Counted from the stretch's first letter, positions 26,730 to 35,866 are shown. The stretch is 64,000 nucleotides of DNA from Streptomyces endocoffeicus (GCF_016741935.1 NZ_JAERRG010000003.1:186001-250000); one strand, 5' to 3'. The notes: generated by a model not told the origin, from the letters alone. Numbers and translations are program-made.

Positions 26730-29096
26730 GTGAAGGTCGACTTTCCCACGGATGGTCCAGCCGACCCGGGCCGGCGCGAGCCGGCGGACCGCCTTCCCTT
26801 CCAGGGAGTGCGCGTCATGGACGTGTCGGACACCATCGCAGGTCAACTCGCCGCCCGACTGCTCGCCGACCACGGGGCGGCCGTCACTCTGCTGCGCCGC
26901 CCGTCTACCCTCGTCGGCGCGTCCCCGGCCATGGACCTGCACCTCAACCACACCAAGTCGGTCCAGCCCTGTCCCACGGGCGGCTGGCAGAGCGCCCTGG
27001 GACAGTGCGCGCGGGACGTCGACGTCGTGGTGGTGTCCGACCACGGCGAAGCCGCGATCGCCGCCGGTCTGGCCCCGCACGCACTGGTCGCGGTCGCCAC
27101 CGACTTCGCCGACCAGGGGCCCTACCGCGACTGGCACGGATCGGAACTCATCCACCAGGCGTTGTCCGGATCCATGCACTACACGGGCCTGGCCGGGCGC
27201 CCACCGCTCCACGGCACGGGCAACCGCGCGTACATCGCGGCCGGTCTCTTCCTCTATGTGTCACTCGCGGCGAGGCTGCTCGCTCGTCCGGCCGCCGGAG
27301 CCGTCGGAGCCGTCGGAGCAGTCGGATCCACCGGGGAGATCGTGCGGGTCGCGGTGCATGAGGCGGCGGCCGCGATGGAACAGAACTTCGCCGTCCAATG
27401 GGCCTACAGCGCGACGATCGCACAGCGCGGCGAGCTGAACCGGCCCAAGGGCCGCATCCGCTGTGCGGACGGTTGGATGACCGTCTTCGCCATGGAGGGC
27501 CGGCTGAACGAGTTGCTCACCGCCGTGGGCGCCGACGATCTGGTGGATTCACCGCCGTTCTCCTCGTGGTCCGACTTCATGCGAGACATCCCGTCAGCTT
27601 TCGCGCGGATCCAGGAGCGGGCACGAGGCCGTAGCCGGGAGGCCCTCCTCCAGGCCGCGCTGGACCACCGGCTGGTCATGTCCCCGGTCCGCACCCCGAC
27701 CGAGCTCAGAACCGACCCGCAGCTGCTGAGCAGGGACTTCTGGCGGCACGCCGAATTCCAGGGCCGGAAGCACCTCGTGCTGGGCCCGCTGTGGCGGCCC
27801 GCGAGCTATGAGCCGGGCGCCGCGCGCGACACGAGCGGCGGCGTACCGGCCGCCCTCCCCACGCCCGACCGGCCCGCGGGCGGGACGGCGGAACCCGGCG
27901 AGCGGCCGTTGCGGGGTACGCGGGTGGTGGACTTCACCACGGCCTGGTCGGGGCCGCTCGCCACCCGCATTCTCGCCCTGCTGGGTGCCGAGGTCCTCAA
28001 GGTGGAAAGCGCCTCCAGGATGGACGCCTGGCGAGGGCCCGCCGACGCCCCCACCGCCACCGAGTTCTACCCGAACGGCGAGCCCGGTGACCGCCCGTAC
28101 AACCGCAACGCGTGGTTCAACGCCCAGAACCTGGACAAGAAGTCGGTGCTGCTGGACCTGAAGACGGACGTCGGCCGCCGGCAGGCCCATGACCTGTGCC
28201 GGGAGAGTGATCTGGTGGTCACCAACTTCACCCCGGACACCATGAGCCGTCTGGGGCTCGGCTTCGACACGCTCCGCGAGATCAACCCCTCCCTCGTCAT
28301 GGTCGAGATGTCGGGTTTCGGCACCACGGGACCGCTCCGGCACCACCGTGCCTACGGACAGACGATGGAGGCCATGGCCGGTATCACCGCACTGATCGGA
28401 TACGACGAGGAATCCGGACCGCTGGGGTCGGGCTCCGCGTATCTCGATCCCATGGGCGGGTTGGCGGGCGCGGCGGCGGCCATCACCGCGCTGGCGCACC
28501 GGGACCGCACACGGCAGGGGCAGTACGTCGAGGTCGCGCAGCGCGAAGCGGCCATGTCCTGGATCGGCGACATCATCCTGGATTCCCTCGCGACGGGGGC
28601 CGACCCGGTGCCGCGCGGCAACGCGATCCCCACCGCCTTCCCTCATGACGCGTTCCGTTGCGCAGGCGAGGACCAGTGGATCGCCATCGCCGTGCACACG
28701 GCGGACCAGTGGACCGCGCTGTGCTCGGAACTGGGCTGGACCGACTGGGCCCGCGACATGTCGCTGGCGGAAACCACGGCGCGGAAAGCGAAGGCGGAGG
28801 AGATAGCGCGGCGCCTGTCGGAGGCGACGCGCGAACACGACAAGACGCGCCTGGCCACGCGTCTCCAGCGGGCCGGCGTCCCCGCCGCGCCCGTGCACAA
28901 CGGCCGGGACCTGTTCGAGGACCCACAGCTCAGGCAGCGCGGATGGTTCGCCGCCCTGACGCATCCGGAGGCGGGGACACACGAGTACGCGGGCCTGCCC
29001 CTGGAAGCGGCGGGACGCATCCTCCAGCCGTCGGCCGCCGCGCCGCTGCTGGGCCAGCACACGGCCGATGTCCTGGAGTCCGTACGTTCGGCATGA
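26730..29096 (+). CDS. Tandem-fused family III CoA-transferase (CaiB/BaiF type)
   Basis: 788 residues, twice the usual ~400. The N-terminal unit (~1-380) has degenerate family motifs. The C-terminal unit (~390-788) is canonical: RGTRVVDFTTAWSGP, NLDKKSVLLDLK, and a probable catalytic Asp in SAYLDPMGG. At the matching place the N-terminal half reads NRAYIAAG with no Asp, so it may be structural only. The linker near residue 195 contains a 9-base repeat (Gly-Ala-Val-Gly). GTG 26730 with GGAG upstream is the start. The enzyme should move CoA between carboxylic acids and activate the operon's substrate. A 22-bp tandem duplication covers the stop codon. Confidence 0.85.
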   Translation: MKVDFPTDGPADPGRREPADRLPFQGVRVMDVSDTIAGQLAARLLADHGAAVTLLRRPSTLVGASPAMDLHLNHTKSVQPCPTGGWQSALGQCARDVDVVVVSDHGEAAIAAGLAPHALVAVATDFADQGPYRDWHGSELIHQALSGSMHYTGLAGRPPLHGTGNRAYIAAGLFLYVSLAARLLARPAAGAVGAVGAVGSTGEIVRVAVHEAAAAMEQNFAVQWAYSATIAQRGELNRPKGRIRCADGWMTVFAMEGRLNELLTAVGADDLVDSPPFSSWSDFMRDIPSAFARIQERARGRSREALLQAALDHRLVMSPVRTPTELRTDPQLLSRDFWRHAEFQGRKHLVLGPLWRPASYEPGAARDTSGGVPAALPTPDRPAGGTAEPGERPLRGTRVVDFTTAWSGPLATRILALLGAEVLKVESASRMDAWRGPADAPTATEFYPNGEPGDRPYNRNAWFNAQNLDKKSVLLDLKTDVGRRQAHDLCRESDLVVTNFTPDTMSRLGLGFDTLREINPSLVMVEMSGFGTTGPLRHHRAYGQTMEAMAGITALIGYDEESGPLGSGSAYLDPMGGLAGAAAAITALAHRDRTRQGQYVEVAQREAAMSWIGDIILDSLATGADPVPRGNAIPTAFPHDAFRCAGEDQWIAIAVHTADQWTALCSELGWTDWARDMSLAETTARKAKAEEIARRLSEATREHDKTRLATRLQRAGVPAAPVHNGRDLFEDPQLRQRGWFAALTHPEAGTHEYAGLPLEAAGRILQPSAAAPLLGQHTADVLESVRSA

Positions 29097-29146
29097 CCCG
29101 GAGCTGCGTTCGGCATGATCCGGAGCTACGTTCGGCATGACCCGGA
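29085..29146 (+). repeat. 22-bp tandem repeat spanning a stop codon
   Basis: Units 29085-29106, 29107-29128 and a partial 29129-29146 share CGTTCGGCATGAYCCGGA. The TGA stop of the CoA-transferase lies in the first unit. Confidence 0.9.
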
Positions 29147-29156
29147 CCCCGGAAGA

Positions 29157-29186
29157 CGGGCCCACCCCGAACGCGGGGTGGGCCCG
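29157..29186. terminator. Bidirectional hairpin between convergent genes
   Basis: Perfect 13-bp stem (29157-29169 with 29174-29186), 4-base loop AACG, between the CoA-transferase (+) and the IclR gene (-). Confidence 0.85.
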
Positions 29187-29222
29187 CTGGGTTTCAGGGA
29201 ATCCGGAGCCGGACGCCGATGG

Positions 29223-29930
29223 CTATGCGCCGCTGTGGGCGGCCACGGTTTCCCGGATGTGGGTGGCGATCCGGCGCAGACGGGATTCGGGGAGTCGTGT
29301 GATGGGTCCGGCGACGGCGACGGCGGCACGTGCCCGGTCGTCTTCCCACAGGGGCACGGCCGCGCAGGAGATGTCGGGGTGATAGTCGGCCAGGTCCAGG
29401 GCGTAGCCGTCGGTGCGGGCCTGCTCCACGCGGCCGGCGGTCCGCCGCCAGGCCGTGGGCCGGTCGGCCGCGAGGTGGTGGCACAGATCGGGTCGGCCGG
29501 ACAGGAGGGCATGGCCGATGGCGGTGCCGAGCAGAGGTTCGCGGCCACCGATCGGGATGGTCAGCCGCAGCGGGGCCCGTGCTTCCACGGCGTCGAGGCA
29601 GAGGTACTGGGCACCGGCCGGGACGGCCAGGTAGCAGGTCTCCCCGATGTCCTGGGTGATCTTCTCCAGAGCGGGGTGGAGACGCTCACGCAGCAGGTCG
29701 TCGGCGACTGAGGCGCCGCGGGCGAGGTCGGTGAGGCGGTCGGTGAGGGTGTAGACGCCGCCGCGGGAGGGCTGGGCGACGTATCCGAGCTCCTGGAGTG
29801 TGGCCAGCAGGTTGTGAGTAGTGCTGCGGTTCAGCTGGGCGGCATCCGCGATGTCGCTGAGCCGGGCCCCGCCGGGGGCGGCCGCGATGGCCTCCAGGAG
29901 CTGGAACGCACGTTGCACCGACTGGATCAT
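29223..29930 (-). CDS. IclR-family transcriptional regulator
   Basis: 235 residues. The N-terminal winged helix (SVQRAFQLLEAIAAAPGGARLSDIADAAQLNRSTTHNLLATL) and the C-terminal GAF-like effector domain (GETCYLAV, LGTAIGHALL) are typical. ATG 29930 with GGAGCGAGGA upstream is chosen over a TTG four codons earlier. It is divergent from the HbpS-like gene and convergent with the CoA-transferase operon. An imperfect inverted repeat, GAATC-N8-GATTC (29955-29972), in the divergent gap is a possible operator. The effector is unknown. Confidence 0.9.
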   Translation of the reverse strand: MIQSVQRAFQLLEAIAAAPGGARLSDIADAAQLNRSTTHNLLATLQELGYVAQPSRGGVYTLTDRLTDLARGASVADDLLRERLHPALEKITQDIGETCYLAVPAGAQYLCLDAVEARAPLRLTIPIGGREPLLGTAIGHALLSGRPDLCHHLAADRPTAWRRTAGRVEQARTDGYALDLADYHPDISCAAVPLWEDDRARAAVAVAGPITRLPESRLRRIATHIRETVAAHSGA

Positions 29931-29984
29931 TCCTCGCTCCAATTCATCATCGTGGAATCTCGATGGCGATTCTAGCTAACGGAT

Positions 29985-30012
29985 TTGACATGCGAAAACT
30001 GGCTCGTACAGT
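29985..30012 (+). promoter_or_regulatory. Promoter of the HbpS-like/MFS unit
   Basis: TTGACA (29985-29990), 16 bases, TACAGT (30007-30012): a near-consensus housekeeping promoter 67 bases before the HbpS-like start. An inverted repeat (29955-29972) lies just upstream. Confidence 0.7.
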
Positions 30013-30078
30013 GAAGTCATTCAGTATCGCCAGACAAGAGCCAGCCTTTGTGCTGGCCGATTCAGCATGGAGGAATCG

Positions 30079-30468
30079 ATGATGGAGTCCGTGCAGCGGG
30101 TCGTGGAGGAAGTCACCACGGCCGCTCGGCAGCGGGGGGTCGCGGTCAGCGTCGCGGTCGTCGACCAGGCCGGCCACCTCGTGGCCTTCCACCGGATGGA
30201 CGGCGCGCTGGCCGGGCCGATCGACGTGAGCATCAAAAAGGCCCGCACCGCGGCACTGTTCGGCACCGACAGCGACGTCCTGGGCCAGGGTGCGCGGCCG
30301 GGCGGCGCGATCTACACCCTGGAGCACACGAACGGCGGCCTGATCGGCTTCGGTGGCGGTGTGCAGCTGCGCCGGGCGGACCAGGGCATCGGCGCGGTCG
30401 GCGTCGCCGGAGCCACGGTGGAGGCCGATGAGGAGCTCGCCCGCCTGGGTGCCGCGGCTCTGCGTTGA
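30079..30468 (+). CDS. GlcG/HbpS-family protein (heme-binding-like, DUF336)
   Basis: 129 residues. The compact alpha/beta sequence (AVSVAVVDQAGHLVAFHRMDGA, then KKARTAALFG and GGAIYTLEHTNGGLIGFGGGV) matches the GlcG/HbpS family. Some members bind heme or corrinoids; others accompany catabolic genes with unclear roles. No signal peptide is seen, so it is probably cytoplasmic. The start is ATG 30079, with GGAGG 5 bases upstream; 30082 is also possible. It is divergent from IclR and precedes the MFS gene by 55 bases containing a hairpin. Confidence 0.82.
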   Translation: MMESVQRVVEEVTTAARQRGVAVSVAVVDQAGHLVAFHRMDGALAGPIDVSIKKARTAALFGTDSDVLGQGARPGGAIYTLEHTNGGLIGFGGGVQLRRADQGIGAVGVAGATVEADEELARLGAAALR

Positions 30469-30473
30469 CCGGC

Positions 30474-30502
30474 GCGGCCGACGGGCCCGGCCCGTCGGCC
30501 GC
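30474..30502 (+). terminator. Hairpin between the HbpS-like and MFS genes
   Basis: Perfect 13-bp GC-rich stem (30474-30486 with 30490-30502) and a 3-base loop, just after the HbpS-like stop. It may terminate or attenuate reading into the MFS gene. Confidence 0.7.
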
Positions 30503-30523
30503 CCCCGTACGAAGGACTCTTGG

Positions 30524-31690
30524 ATGTTCCGCCTGCTCTCCCTCACCCTCGCCGCCTTCGCCATCGGCATAAGCGAGTTCGTCCTCGTCGGCCTGCTCCC
30601 GTCCATCGCCGCCGACGTCCACGCGGACCTCGGCACCGCCGGCCTGTTGGTGACGGTCTACGCCCTGGCCATCACCGTGTTCTCCCCGCTCCTGACGAGT
30701 TGGCTGAGCCGCTATGACTCCCGCGCCATGCTCGCCGGCCTCATGACCCTGTTCGCCCTCGGCAACCTCGCCGTCGCCGCCTCCCCGAACCTGACCGGCC
30801 TCATGCTCGGCCGCGCCGCCGCCGGGGCCGCCCACGGAACCGTCTTCGCCCTCGGCGCTCCCGTCGCCGCATCGCTGGTCCCCAAGGACAAGGCCGGGCG
30901 GGCGATCGCCCTGATGTTCCTCGGCCTGACCGTGGCCATGGTCATCGGCGTCCCCGCCGGCACCGCCATCGGCACGGCCATCGGCTGGCGCGCCACCTTC
31001 ACCCTCGTCGCCGCGCTCGGTCTGGCCGCCGCTCTCACCCTCTGGGCACTGATCCCCTCCGCCCCCGGCGAACACGGCGTACCCCTGCGCGAACAGGTCG
31101 CCCTGCTGGCGCACCGGCCACTCGCGCTCACCTACACCGTCACCGCCCTGGGCTTCGGCGCCACCTTCGCTGTCTTCACCTACCTCGAACCCCTGCTCAC
31201 CCGGCACGCCGGCTACACCGCGCCGGCGGTCACCTGGATTCTGGTGCTGTTCGGCGCCGCCACCGTGGCCGGGAACCTGGCCGGCGGACGCCTGACCGAC
31301 CGCCGCGGCGCCGTCCTCACCATCCGCACCGCGCTGACCGGCCTGATCGTGTCCCTGGTCGCGCTCCTGGCCACCCAGAACCACCCGGTCGCCGTCGCGG
31401 TCGACATCGCCGTCTGGGGTGTGTTCGCCTTCCTGATCTCTCCCGCGGTGCAGACCCACGCCGTCGCCCTCGCCGCCGTCCGTGGTCCGGGAGCGGAGAA
31501 GGCCGCCAGCGGCCTGAATATCGCCGCCTTCAACGCCGGCATCGCCACCGCCTCCTTCGCCGGCGGCCTCGTGCTGGACCACGGCGACCCCGCCCGTACT
31601 CCATGGGTGGCCGTCGCCCTCGCCCTGGCCGCGCTCATGGCCACGACGGGCATCGCCGTACGCCATGCCTCGCGGCAGGGCGCGATCTGA
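30524..31690 (+). CDS. MFS drug/sugar efflux transporter (DHA1 type)
   Basis: 388 residues with 12 predicted membrane segments. The first helix (LSLTLAAFAIGISEFVLVGLLPSIA) with the following FxxG region and the LGRAAAGAAHGTVFALGAP helix are typical of the AraJ/chloramphenicol-efflux group of MFS exporters. ATG 30524 has AAGGA upstream; reading further upstream would overlap the HbpS-like gene in another frame. The substrate cannot be read from the sequence. Confidence 0.88.
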   Translation: MFRLLSLTLAAFAIGISEFVLVGLLPSIAADVHADLGTAGLLVTVYALAITVFSPLLTSWLSRYDSRAMLAGLMTLFALGNLAVAASPNLTGLMLGRAAAGAAHGTVFALGAPVAASLVPKDKAGRAIALMFLGLTVAMVIGVPAGTAIGTAIGWRATFTLVAALGLAAALTLWALIPSAPGEHGVPLREQVALLAHRPLALTYTVTALGFGATFAVFTYLEPLLTRHAGYTAPAVTWILVLFGAATVAGNLAGGRLTDRRGAVLTIRTALTGLIVSLVALLATQNHPVAVAVDIAVWGVFAFLISPAVQTHAVALAAVRGPGAEKAASGLNIAAFNAGIATASFAGGLVLDHGDPARTPWVAVALALAALMATTGIAVRHASRQGAI

Positions 31691-31719
31691 AAGCGCTATC
31701 TCGAAGGCGTGAGGCTCCC

Positions 31720-31758
31720 TTGTGTGACCTCTGGGGCCATGCTAGAAAGCGGTTACAG
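31720..31758 (+). promoter_or_regulatory. Promoter overlapped by LacI-type operator (aldo/keto reductase)
   Basis: TTGTGT (31720-31725), 17 bases, TAGAAA (31743-31748). The palindromic CTAGAAAGCGGTTACAG (31742-31758) covers the -10 box. It matches the site at 39354-39370 at 16 of 17 bases. Confidence 0.7.
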
Positions 31759-31808
31759 ATCCCGAGCCGCCCACTGAGAGCCGCCTGCTCGACCCATCAG
31801 GAGCTGCC

Positions 31809-32639
31809 ATGAACACCGTCCCCCAACGTGTGCTGTCGGACGGCGCGTCGATTCCCGCCGTCGGGTTCGGCACCTACCCCCTGTCCGGATCCGATGCGGA
31901 GTCGGCGGTGGGCGACGCGATCGCGGCGGGTTACCGACTCATCGACACCGCCGCGAGCTACGGCAACGAGGCCGAGGTCGGCCGGGCCGTCGCCACGAGC
32001 GGTGTGCCGCGTGAGGAGGTGTTCCTGATGTCCAAGTTGCGCGGCCGGGACCAGGGGTACGAGCGGACCCTCGCGGCCTTCGCGGAGTCGGCCGCGCGGT
32101 TGGGTGTCGATTACGTCGACATCTACCTGATCCACTGGCCCCTGCCCCGCCTGGACGCGTACGCCGACTCATGGCGTGCCATGATCAAGCTCCGTGAGGA
32201 GGGGCGGATCCGGTCGATCGGGGTCAGCAACTTCACCCCGGCCCAGCTGGACCGGCTGAGCGAGGAGACCGGGGTGATGCCCTCGGTCAACCAGATCGAA
32301 CTGCACCCGAACTTCACCCAGCCGGGACAGCGGGACGCCGACGCCGCACGCTCCATCGCCACCATCAGCTGGGGCCCGCTGGGCCGGGGGAGTGGCATTC
32401 TGGCCGATCCCGTCGTCACCGGGCTGGCCCGCGCCCACGGTGTGACACCGGCCCAGGTGGTCCTGCGCTGGCACCTCCAGCTGGGCGCGATCCCCATCGC
32501 CAAGTCGGCCACGCCCGAGCGCCAGCGCGCCAATCTGGACATCTTCGGCTTCGAGCTGACCGCGGAGGAGGTGGCCGCGCTGAGCGGTCTGGAGCGCGGG
32601 CGGCTCGGCGGCGACCCGGACACCTACGAGGAGTTCTGA
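31809..32639 (+). CDS. Aldo/keto reductase
   Basis: 276 residues. It has the (beta/alpha)8 NADPH-dependent oxidoreductase pattern, with the catalytic tetrad at DTAASYGNE (Asp, Tyr), MSKLRG (Lys) and IHWP (His), and the cofactor motif IPIAKSATPERQRAN. It is the 2,5-diketo-gluconate-reductase-like branch, reducing small aldehydes or keto sugars. It is a single-gene unit under a LacI-type operator. The next gene is convergent across a hairpin. Confidence 0.92.
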   Translation: MNTVPQRVLSDGASIPAVGFGTYPLSGSDAESAVGDAIAAGYRLIDTAASYGNEAEVGRAVATSGVPREEVFLMSKLRGRDQGYERTLAAFAESAARLGVDYVDIYLIHWPLPRLDAYADSWRAMIKLREEGRIRSIGVSNFTPAQLDRLSEETGVMPSVNQIELHPNFTQPGQRDADAARSIATISWGPLGRGSGILADPVVTGLARAHGVTPAQVVLRWHLQLGAIPIAKSATPERQRANLDIFGFELTAEEVAALSGLERGRLGGDPDTYEEF

Positions 32640-32657
32640 CACCCCGTACAGCAATGC

Positions 32658-32688
32658 GATGGCGCCGGATCCGCGATCCGGCGCCATC
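32658..32688. terminator. Bidirectional hairpin between convergent genes
   Basis: Perfect 14-bp stem (GATGGCGCCGGATC and its complement) with loop CGC, between the aldo/keto reductase (+) and the GMC oxidoreductase (-). Confidence 0.88.
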
Positions 32689-32700
32689 ACTCGTATCGGA

Positions 32701-34314
32701 TCAGCGAGCGTCTTCGACGATCATGTCCGAGCCGTACTCGGCGATCATCACGGTCGGCGCCTGGGTGTTGGAACTGACGATACGAGGCATGACCGAGGAG
32801 TCCACCACCCGCAGCCCGCGCAACCCGTGCACCCGCAGTCGTGGTGAGACGACCGATGCGTCGGAGACCCCCATGGCACAGGTGCCGACGGGGTGGTACG
32901 CGGTCCTCCCGTGTCCGCGTACGAAGGCGATGTAGTCGTCCTTGGTGCGCACCGGACGGCCACCGGCCAGGTGCTCGGCCTTGATGTGGGGTGCCATCGA
33001 CGGCTGTCCCATGATCTCGCGGCTCTGCCGGACCCCCTCGACCGACATTTCGAGGTCGTGGTCGTCGGCCAGATAGTTGGGGTCGATCAGGGGTGCCCGG
33101 CTCGGGTCGGGGCCCGCCACTCGCACCGTGCCACGGCTGCGCGGCCTGAGGAAGTAGGAGTTCAGGGTGCAGCCGTAGCCGCGGCGCACCGCGGCGATCC
33201 CCGCCTCGACCCCCGCGGCCGGAAGGAAGTGGAACTGCAGGTCCGGGGTCGGTTCCTGTTCGTTGCCGTAGGCGAAGCCGCCCGCCTCCACGACGGTGGA
33301 CGCCATCGGTCCGCGACGGAAGGCGGCGTACTGCACGGCGGCTGCCGCCGTGGCGGGCAGGGGCCGCTCGTAGCGGTCCATGCTCTGGTACGAGGTCAGT
33401 TCGTAGACGATGTCGAGATCACAGTGGTCCTGGAGGTTCTTGCCCACACCGGGCAGCGCGTGGACGACCTCGATACCGGCCTGCTTCAGGTCCGCCGGGT
33501 CGCCGATGCCCGACAACTGGAGGATCTTCGGGGAGCCGAACGCGCCCGCGGCCACGATCACCTCTCGACGGGCGGTGTAGCGCCGTGTCGTACCGCCCTC
33601 GACGGTCTCGATCCCGGTGGCCCGGCCGTGGTCGGTGACCACGCGCCTGACCAGGGCGCCCGTCTTGACCACGAGGTTCTCCCGGCCGCGGGCGGGGCGG
33701 AGATAACCCACCGCGGCACTGCACCGTCGGGAGTGGCGGGTGGTCGTCTGGTAGAGCCCGACCCCGTACTGCTCGGCGCCGTTGAAGTCGCTGTTGTACG
33801 GCAGCCCGAACTCCTGACCGGCCCGTACGAACGCCTTGGACAACGGATGCGGATTGACCAGGTCCGACACCGAGAGCGGGCCTTCGGTACCGTGCAGCGG
33901 GCCGGACAGCCGCTCGTTGCGCTCGGACCGCACGAAGTACCTCCGCACCTCCTTGGCGGACCAGCCCTCGCAGCCGTGGACATCCGCCCAGTCGTCGTAG
34001 TCCTGGGCGACACCACGGGTGAACACCTGGGCGTTGATCGAGCCACCGCCGCCGATGACCTTGCCCTGGGCCAGGGGTATGCGACGTCCGGCGCAGTGTT
34101 CCTGGGGTTCGCTGACGAATCCCCACTGGTAGGGACCGGCGGTGAGCTTGGCGAAGCCGGCCGGTACATGGATGAAGGGGTGCCGGTCCGGACGCCCCGC
34201 CTCGAGGAGCAGTACCCGTACGGACGCGTCCGCGCTGAGCCGGCCTGCCAGCACACACCCCGCCGTCCCCCCGCCCGCGATCACATAGTCGAACGAGCCA
34301 TCCTGTTGTGCCAC
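32701..34314 (-). CDS. GMC-family FAD alcohol oxidoreductase (choline-dehydrogenase-like)
   Basis: 537 residues. The N-terminal FAD motif is YVIAGGGTAGCVLAGRLS. GMC signatures appear at GKVIGGGGSINAQVFTRG and AAGAFGSPKILQLSGIG. The C-terminal active site has YHPVGTCAMG (catalytic His) and SSNTQAP (second active-site residue Asn). It oxidises a primary or secondary alcohol to the aldehyde or ketone. GTG 34314 has AGGAG 7 bases upstream. It is downstream of the aldehyde dehydrogenase (46-base gap), giving an alcohol-to-acid pair under the LacI-type sites. Choline-to-betaine is possible, but the sugar-type context argues for another alcohol. Confidence 0.9.
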   Translation of the reverse strand: MAQQDGSFDYVIAGGGTAGCVLAGRLSADASVRVLLLEAGRPDRHPFIHVPAGFAKLTAGPYQWGFVSEPQEHCAGRRIPLAQGKVIGGGGSINAQVFTRGVAQDYDDWADVHGCEGWSAKEVRRYFVRSERNERLSGPLHGTEGPLSVSDLVNPHPLSKAFVRAGQEFGLPYNSDFNGAEQYGVGLYQTTTRHSRRCSAAVGYLRPARGRENLVVKTGALVRRVVTDHGRATGIETVEGGTTRRYTARREVIVAAGAFGSPKILQLSGIGDPADLKQAGIEVVHALPGVGKNLQDHCDLDIVYELTSYQSMDRYERPLPATAAAAVQYAAFRRGPMASTVVEAGGFAYGNEQEPTPDLQFHFLPAAGVEAGIAAVRRGYGCTLNSYFLRPRSRGTVRVAGPDPSRAPLIDPNYLADDHDLEMSVEGVRQSREIMGQPSMAPHIKAEHLAGGRPVRTKDDYIAFVRGHGRTAYHPVGTCAMGVSDASVVSPRLRVHGLRGLRVVDSSVMPRIVSSNTQAPTVMIAEYGSDMIVEDAR

Positions 34315-34360
34315 TACAACACTCCTGGTTTCGGTCTCCGGTGAGCGGCTGCCCCTACCC

Positions 34361-35866
34361 CTACTGGGCGCCGCCGCGGAAGAACGGTGTGCGCTTGCCC
34401 GACCGGATCTGGACGGTCTTCACCTCGGTGAACTCCTCGAACCCGGCCTGCCCCATCTCGCGGCCGTAGCCGCTGCTCCTGACACCACCGCCGGGCAACT
34501 GGGGCGCGCCGTCGATGGTGGTGTTCACCCAGACCGTGCCGCTGCGCAGCCGTCGGCCCAGCGCCAGCGCGGTGTCGATGTTCTTGCTCCACACCGAGTT
34601 GGCGAGCCCGTACTCGACGGAGTTGGCGAGCTCCACCGCCTCGTCCTCCGTGCGGAACCGGCTGATGGCCAGGACCGGGCCGAAGACCTCCTCGCCGAAC
34701 AGGCGGGAGGTGGGCGACACCTGGTCGATGATCGTGGGAGCCATGAAGTACCCCGCGCCGAGGCCGTCCGCGGTGAGCCGGGTGCCTCCGGCCACCACCC
34801 GGGCCCCCTCGGCGCGGGCGCCGTCCACGGAAGCGAGGACCTTGTCCAGATGAGCGGCGTGGATCAGGGCCCCGATATCGGCGTCCTCGTCGAGCGGCGC
34901 TCCCACCCGCAGCGTGCCCACCCGGTCCACCAGTGCCTGGATGAACCGGTCGGCCACGTCCTGGTGAACCAGCAGGCGCGCTCCCGACACACAGCACTCG
35001 CCCTGGTTGAACAGCACCCCGAAGAGCACCCCGTCGACGGCGTCCTCGAGATCGGCGTCGGGGAAGACCACGCTGGCCGCCTTGCCGCCGAGCTCCAGCG
35101 AGAGCCGCTTGAGGTTGCCCGCGGACGCCTCGATGACGGAGCGTCCCACCGCGGTACTGCCGGTGAACGACAGCACATCCACGTCCCTGGACTCCGCCAA
35201 GTGGTGGCCCACGGTCGATCCGGGTCCGGTGACGACGTTGAACACACCGCCCGGAAGACCCGCCTCGGCCGCGAGCTTCGCGATCTCCAGCGTACTGCCC
35301 GAGGTCAGCTCGGACGGCTTGCACACGGTGGTGCACCCGGCCGCCAGGGCGAACGGCAGCTTCTGCATGAGCAGCAGCAGCGGAAAGTTCCAGGGAGTGA
35401 TCATGGCGACCACTCCGCACGGTTCGCGGGTGACCAGCCCGGTGAGGTCCGGCCCGAGATTGGTGTGCACCTGACCGTGGCTGGTCACCGCGAGGGCGGC
35501 CGCGTATTCGGTCAGCGCGATGCCGGTGGCGACGTCACCGCGGGCCAGCCGGATGGGCTTGCCCGACTCCTCGGCGTCGATGCGGGCGAGTGACTCCTGG
35601 TCGCGGCGAATGAGGGAGGCCAGGGTGCGCAGTACCGCGGCACGCTCCTGCCCCGAGCGGTTCGGCCAGTCGCCCCGGTCGAACGCGCGGCGCGCCGCGG
35701 CCACGGCCGCCTGCGCCTGGGCGAGGTCGCCATGGGTGAACCGGGCGACCACCTCCTTGGTGCCGGGGTTCTCGCGGGTGATGAACTCCGCCGACGGCCG
35801 GACTTCCGCACCGTCGATGAAGATGCCGTAGCTGCGGACCGGGCGCCCGGTGACCGGGGCTGTCAT
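34361..35866 (-). CDS. Aldehyde dehydrogenase (betaine-aldehyde-dehydrogenase-like)
   Basis: 501 residues. Superfamily motifs include MITPWNFPLLLLMQKL, LELGGKAASVVFPDADL (general-base Glu) and the catalytic Cys in FNQGECCVSG. The C-terminal GGVRSSGYGREMG is conserved. It oxidises the aldehyde made by the co-transcribed GMC enzyme. ATG 35866 has CTAGGAGG upstream. It is divergent from lacI; a promoter and flanking LacI-type operators lie in the 299-base gap. Confidence 0.92.
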   Translation of the reverse strand: MTAPVTGRPVRSYGIFIDGAEVRPSAEFITRENPGTKEVVARFTHGDLAQAQAAVAAARRAFDRGDWPNRSGQERAAVLRTLASLIRRDQESLARIDAEESGKPIRLARGDVATGIALTEYAAALAVTSHGQVHTNLGPDLTGLVTREPCGVVAMITPWNFPLLLLMQKLPFALAAGCTTVCKPSELTSGSTLEIAKLAAEAGLPGGVFNVVTGPGSTVGHHLAESRDVDVLSFTGSTAVGRSVIEASAGNLKRLSLELGGKAASVVFPDADLEDAVDGVLFGVLFNQGECCVSGARLLVHQDVADRFIQALVDRVGTLRVGAPLDEDADIGALIHAAHLDKVLASVDGARAEGARVVAGGTRLTADGLGAGYFMAPTIIDQVSPTSRLFGEEVFGPVLAISRFRTEDEAVELANSVEYGLANSVWSKNIDTALALGRRLRSGTVWVNTTIDGAPQLPGGGVRSSGYGREMGQAGFEEFTEVKTVQIRSGKRTPFFRGGAQ

